Part shown: piece by piece, positions 60,581 through 64,000 of the stretch
How positions within the stretch are numbered: position 1 is the stretch's first letter
How the letters are laid out: the number at the start of each line of letters is the position of its first letter
NCBI RefSeq assembly: GCF_954871325.1
Contig: NC_088776.1
Location: 31,978,508-32,042,507, forward strand
Source: Gordionus sp. m RMFG-2023
Lineage: Eukaryota; Nematomorpha; Gordioida; Chordodea; Parachordodidae
Direction: 5' to 3'
DNA: 64,000 nt
Position numbers and translations under genes: made by a program
The notes under the pieces: generated by a model
Told to the model about the DNA's origin: nothing
The model's database searches: none
The model's input: only the letters and a program-made list of their open reading frames with translations

Positions 60581-61540
60581 GAAAATAGGGGTAAAAAAAA
60601 TATATACTAAAAAAAGCAAATAAATAAATAATTTTTAAAAAAACATCGCAGGCAGTTTTATCATTTGAATATCCAATATCTGAGGAGCCTTTTATAAATT
60701 TGAAGGCCTCGCTTCAAATCTCAAAATGTTAGTTACTATAGGAATATAAATGACATTATTGAGGTCGAATATTTAAAAAAAGAATGGATTTCACTTTGTT
60801 TTAGTTTTATCGCAGTCGAGATATGGAGGACACATAAGCTACGGTTAGGAATAAGAATAGCTTCGAACCATTCGTAGTCGTTCGTTTACCTTTTAAACTT
60901 ACCGTTGGAAAATAAGTAATTAAGGAAATGACAACAAAGGGAGCATTACGGGTCTTTCTGTGCCAGAGATCGATATGATAGGAGAAAAGGTACAGTTTTT
61001 GGCTCAGATGTGATGAGCTAGGGAAGGAGATTGTAAATTTCACTAAAGGAAAAGTTAGATAAAAATCTATATGGATAAGTGACCAAAGTGTTAAATGCCA
61101 ATCCCTACCGATTTACATAGCTTGGAAGTGATCGATTAGGATTAATTTTAAATTCATGAAAAGCTAGAGGACCCTCATATTTGATAAATAGGGGATAATT
61201 TTTTGGCATAGAATATCGAAGGAATAAGCGTGGAAAAGGGTAAGCAAAGAGGTTAATTAAATCAGAGTGGTTTAATTTGGAATAAACATATTATGTTCTC
61301 TCCTGGGGTAATAAGAGGAAAGATACAGTTCTATAACTATTACATTACAGATATGATCGATGTTTCTGAAAAGAGGGCAATCATGCTTTAATGGCATTGA
61401 ATACATTTAAGAAATCAAGTTTTTATTTTCTTTAAGACTATCGAACAGCATCGGTGGATAATTTCGAGTCTTCTCAAATATTTGATATTTAGTGAGGTCT
61501 AAGCTATGAATATGAAATAATCTTTTTCTTAGAGTTTATA
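60581..61540. other. Less AT-rich stretch of unknown nature
   Basis: From about 60780 to 61450 the base composition is visibly more balanced than the surroundings. A 78-codon minus-strand open frame lies at 60807-61043. Neither strand gives a domain I recognise, and stops are frequent in the right half. It may be a decayed exon or an unrecognised repeat. Confidence 0.35.
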
Positions 61541-61910
61541 ATTCTGGATATTGAGCCGGACTGGGTAACTTTTAAAAATTTATTTGGACCCGGGCAGGGA
61601 AAAAAATATCTAGCTGGATAAAAAAAGTCATTAGGCTAGATTATTGATGAATTCTGATAGATAGATGTGATAATCTATAAAATGTAATGTTTTAATTATA
61701 TCACCTCCCCAATATTTTAAATAGTTGTTTATTTTGTTGTTCAACTACATATATTTCGGGTTAGGCCTTGTATTTAAAAAAAAGGCCGGATCGGGCAACT
61801 TTAGTAAAAAATGGGAAACGGGCCAAGTCGGATAAAAATTTGGCTGGGTCGGAAAAAAACTAAATTCCAACCAGAATGGGCCTAAAAATTTTAACATTGT
61901 AGACATCTGT
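61541..61910. mobile_element. hAT-like fragment with CGGGC/GGCC motifs
   Basis: Motifs GAGCCGGACTGGGTAAC and GGACCCGGGCAGGG occur at the left, and GGCCGGATCGGGCAAC, GGAAACGGGCCAAG and GGGTCGG at the right, around an AT-rich core. The architecture is that of the other GC-ended hAT-like elements. Both sides are partly direct rather than inverted (GGAC..GGGTAAC / GGATCGGGCAAC), so it may be two fragments. Confidence 0.4.
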
Positions 61911-64000
61911 CTCATATATATAAATATTTGAGTTATTTTATAAAGTATTTGGGTAAACCAATAATAATATAAGATATAAATGCATGAAATGAATCTTAAA
62001 ATATATACGCTATATAAAATAAACACTTTTTTAAAAATATTTAATTGAAATGTTAACATGGTTTTGAAATAAATTAATAAGTGAGTTAGACTGGACAAGT
62101 CAATAATACTTATTAATTAATCTGTTAGAGGGGTAAGGGTATTTGATTCATATCTTTTTTTAAACAAAAAAAATAAATACATTAGTGAAATTTTTGATTA
62201 TTTAAAAATATTTTGTTATTCCAAGGTTTTAATAAATAATTATAATAATAAATTTTCTTATCTCCTGTTGGTACTAAATTCTAAAAATATCAAATCGACT
62301 AGTATCATAAAATTCTAACACCTATGCCTATTTTTACAATATAATATAGATTATTCTGTGTTTTAAAATCCTTTTATTTATATAAACTCAAATAAATGGA
62401 ATTATGTTAAAATAATAGACTTATTAATACCTCAAGATTAATAAGCCAAGAAAAAAAGTATAACCAAAAATAAGGTGCCACTTTGATTTGTTAGTATTAG
62501 AATAAAAAATATTATGTTATTCGTAGACCTCTAATAATTGATACATCATTAGTTTATTTACTTTTCTTTTAAATTATTGTTTATAGTGGCACATTGTGAC
62601 GATTTTTTTGGAAAGGAAGGTGGGAGGAGTTAGGGGGGGGGGCATATTAACGAAAACAAGAAAATTTATGAAGGTCTTTATTCAGTAATGATTTATAAAT
62701 AATCATAATATTATATACCTTTATATTAAGTTTTTTTAAAATTCTTCAATTTATTAGAAAATTTAAAGAAAAATGTTTATGAATTCTTATATTATATTTG
62801 GCTTTATTTTATATATAATAGATTTATTTCATTATATTTAATTTATTAGGGATTCAATTTAAATCTTTTATAAAATTTTACCAAATTACTGTAGCGGCTT
62901 ATACATAATCAGAATATTCATTAATATATATAAATTAAGTTGGCGAATAAAATCGTGTAAAATTGATTGCTAAAATATATATTACAATTAATGTAATTTT
63001 TTTACATTTTCTCTAAATGACCCAAATGTGTAAAAATAGTGGCTTCATAATGTAATTGAACGTTTGTTCGATATGCAAAACGCATACAATGTATTTCAAT
63101 TTCAATTGGTATCGTGCAAACTGATGGCAATTTATAATCATTAATAAAAACGCTAACTGGTTTGCTTTTTTTAGAAAACTCTTAATTAGGTCGCACCACC
63201 TGGCTGTCAAACAAAATTTGACATTAAGTAGATGTTCAAGAGTTGGTTAAAATTAAATTGTTTTTATTTAAAATAAATGATCATACATCTTATAATATAA
63301 TTATTAAGTTTGAACAAAGATTGTTATGAGGTTAGCATTTGATAAATATTTAGACACAAGTTTGAATAATTATTTTTTTTTAATTATATAATCAAAGTTG
63401 AATTGAATTCTGTTATATTTATATTTTAAAATTTATGAAAGATAAATATTTATATTATTGGGGTGTAAAAAAAGTTGGCAGATTAAATATTAATAATAGG
63501 AATCCAATATCGATAAGTTCTAATTTGGTGGTCAATAATTTAACATACAAATTTTATAGATTTTTAAATTATTTTCTATTATTCATTTATTATATTCATG
63601 GTGAGAAAAAATAAAATTACAATAACAATCATTTTCATTATTTCTCTTATTTTATACTAGGTGAAAATTCTTTTTGCTGATCTTAGATTAGCGGTTCTCC
63701 CAGTAAAATCAAGTTTATGTGTTGGATTTTCTAGGTGAGGGGGGACTATGCCTAATATTAAATTTGTTTCTGTAAAAAAAAATTGGACCACTTGATTCCT
63801 GCCAAAACATAAGCAAGTTGAGTACATATTAATAATAAATGAAAAATGGTTTATTTATTGTACCCAGGCATTCAACGCCCCAACGGCTATGTCCTATACC
63901 CAATCCTTAAATATCTATCCTTACCTAATCTAAAAAAATTAACAAAAAAAGGAAATCCAAATATTAAGAATAACAAAATTAAAAAACCAATATTCAAGCA
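61911..64000. other. AT-rich DNA to the window edge, no gene seen
   Basis: A run of G at about 62633-62641 and a GCGGTTCTCCCAG string near 63691 (hAT-like end) are the only notable spots. No mGluR ligand-binding exon or other coding region recognised. Confidence 0.45.

Noticed and set aside
1-64000. CRISPR arrays, bacterial-type operons, rRNA operons, complete tRNA genes
   Set aside because: None seen; repeats are transposon ends or minisatellites, and the two tRNA-like sequences have unpaired acceptor ends.

Overview
The window is a very AT-rich stretch of an animal genome. Gene density is low, introns are canonical GT-AG, and there are many old transposons. The best taxonomic clue is a metabotropic glutamate receptor on the minus strand (49192-51639). 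Its 7TM region reads like arthropod/ecdysozoan mGluRs, so an arthropod or close relative is likely. The species cannot be fixed from the sequence.

Host genes. Three loci look like genuine host genes. (1) A minus-strand, apparently single-exon gene at 9992-10771 encodes 259 aa with a C-terminal membrane anchor and a BH3-like motif close to that of Bak. I read it as a candidate tail-anchored BH3-only apoptosis protein. (2) A plus-strand two-exon gene at 36782-38268 encodes a tandem BTB-BTB-BACK protein with a Q/N/P-rich linker. (3) The last three exons of the mGluR-type class C GPCR lie at 49192-51639. They carry an unusual lysine/aspartate-rich insert of about 167 aa just before the cysteine-rich domain. 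The ligand-binding exons were not found in the remaining 12.4 kb and probably lie outside. A fourth, weak, unrecognised ORF is at 7393-7809 (minus).

Mobile elements, left to right: hAT-like non-autonomous element (3683-4699); a 20-bp-class minisatellite (about 7040-7265); a nested pair with GGGGAGAC ends and TA duplications (8773-9580 and 8997-9467); a GGGGAGACC-ended element (12790-15177) holding a GGTCCGG-rich hAT-like element with a perfect 8-bp duplication (13674-14531); a fold-back element (about 15312-15730); a hAT-like element (15995-16407); a decayed tandem array split by a dispersed repeat (16740-17640). Then comes a 5.6-kb hAT-like element with a perfect 8-bp duplication (18882-24490) that contains at least four younger insertions. 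At 27835-35275 an RTE-type LINE (minus) is split by a Ty3/gypsy LTR element (29838-34434), which itself carries a TTAA-flanked MITE with a tRNA-like SINE head. A second tRNA-like head sits just 5' of the LINE (about 35340-35412). Farther right are piggyBac remnants (38450-40810), an inverted-repeat element (about 42890-43450), a second LINE (about 46500-48060, minus), a foldback-like element with subrepeated arms (52108-53248), hAT transposase relics (about 56372-57600) and several GC-rich hAT-like end fragments.

How it fits together. There is no operon or gene cluster. The host genes are islands in transposon-derived DNA, and the nested insertions give a relative age order for several families. 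No CRISPR array, rRNA operon or intact cellular tRNA gene was seen. All calls were made by eye from translations, repeats and splice signals. No database search was run.
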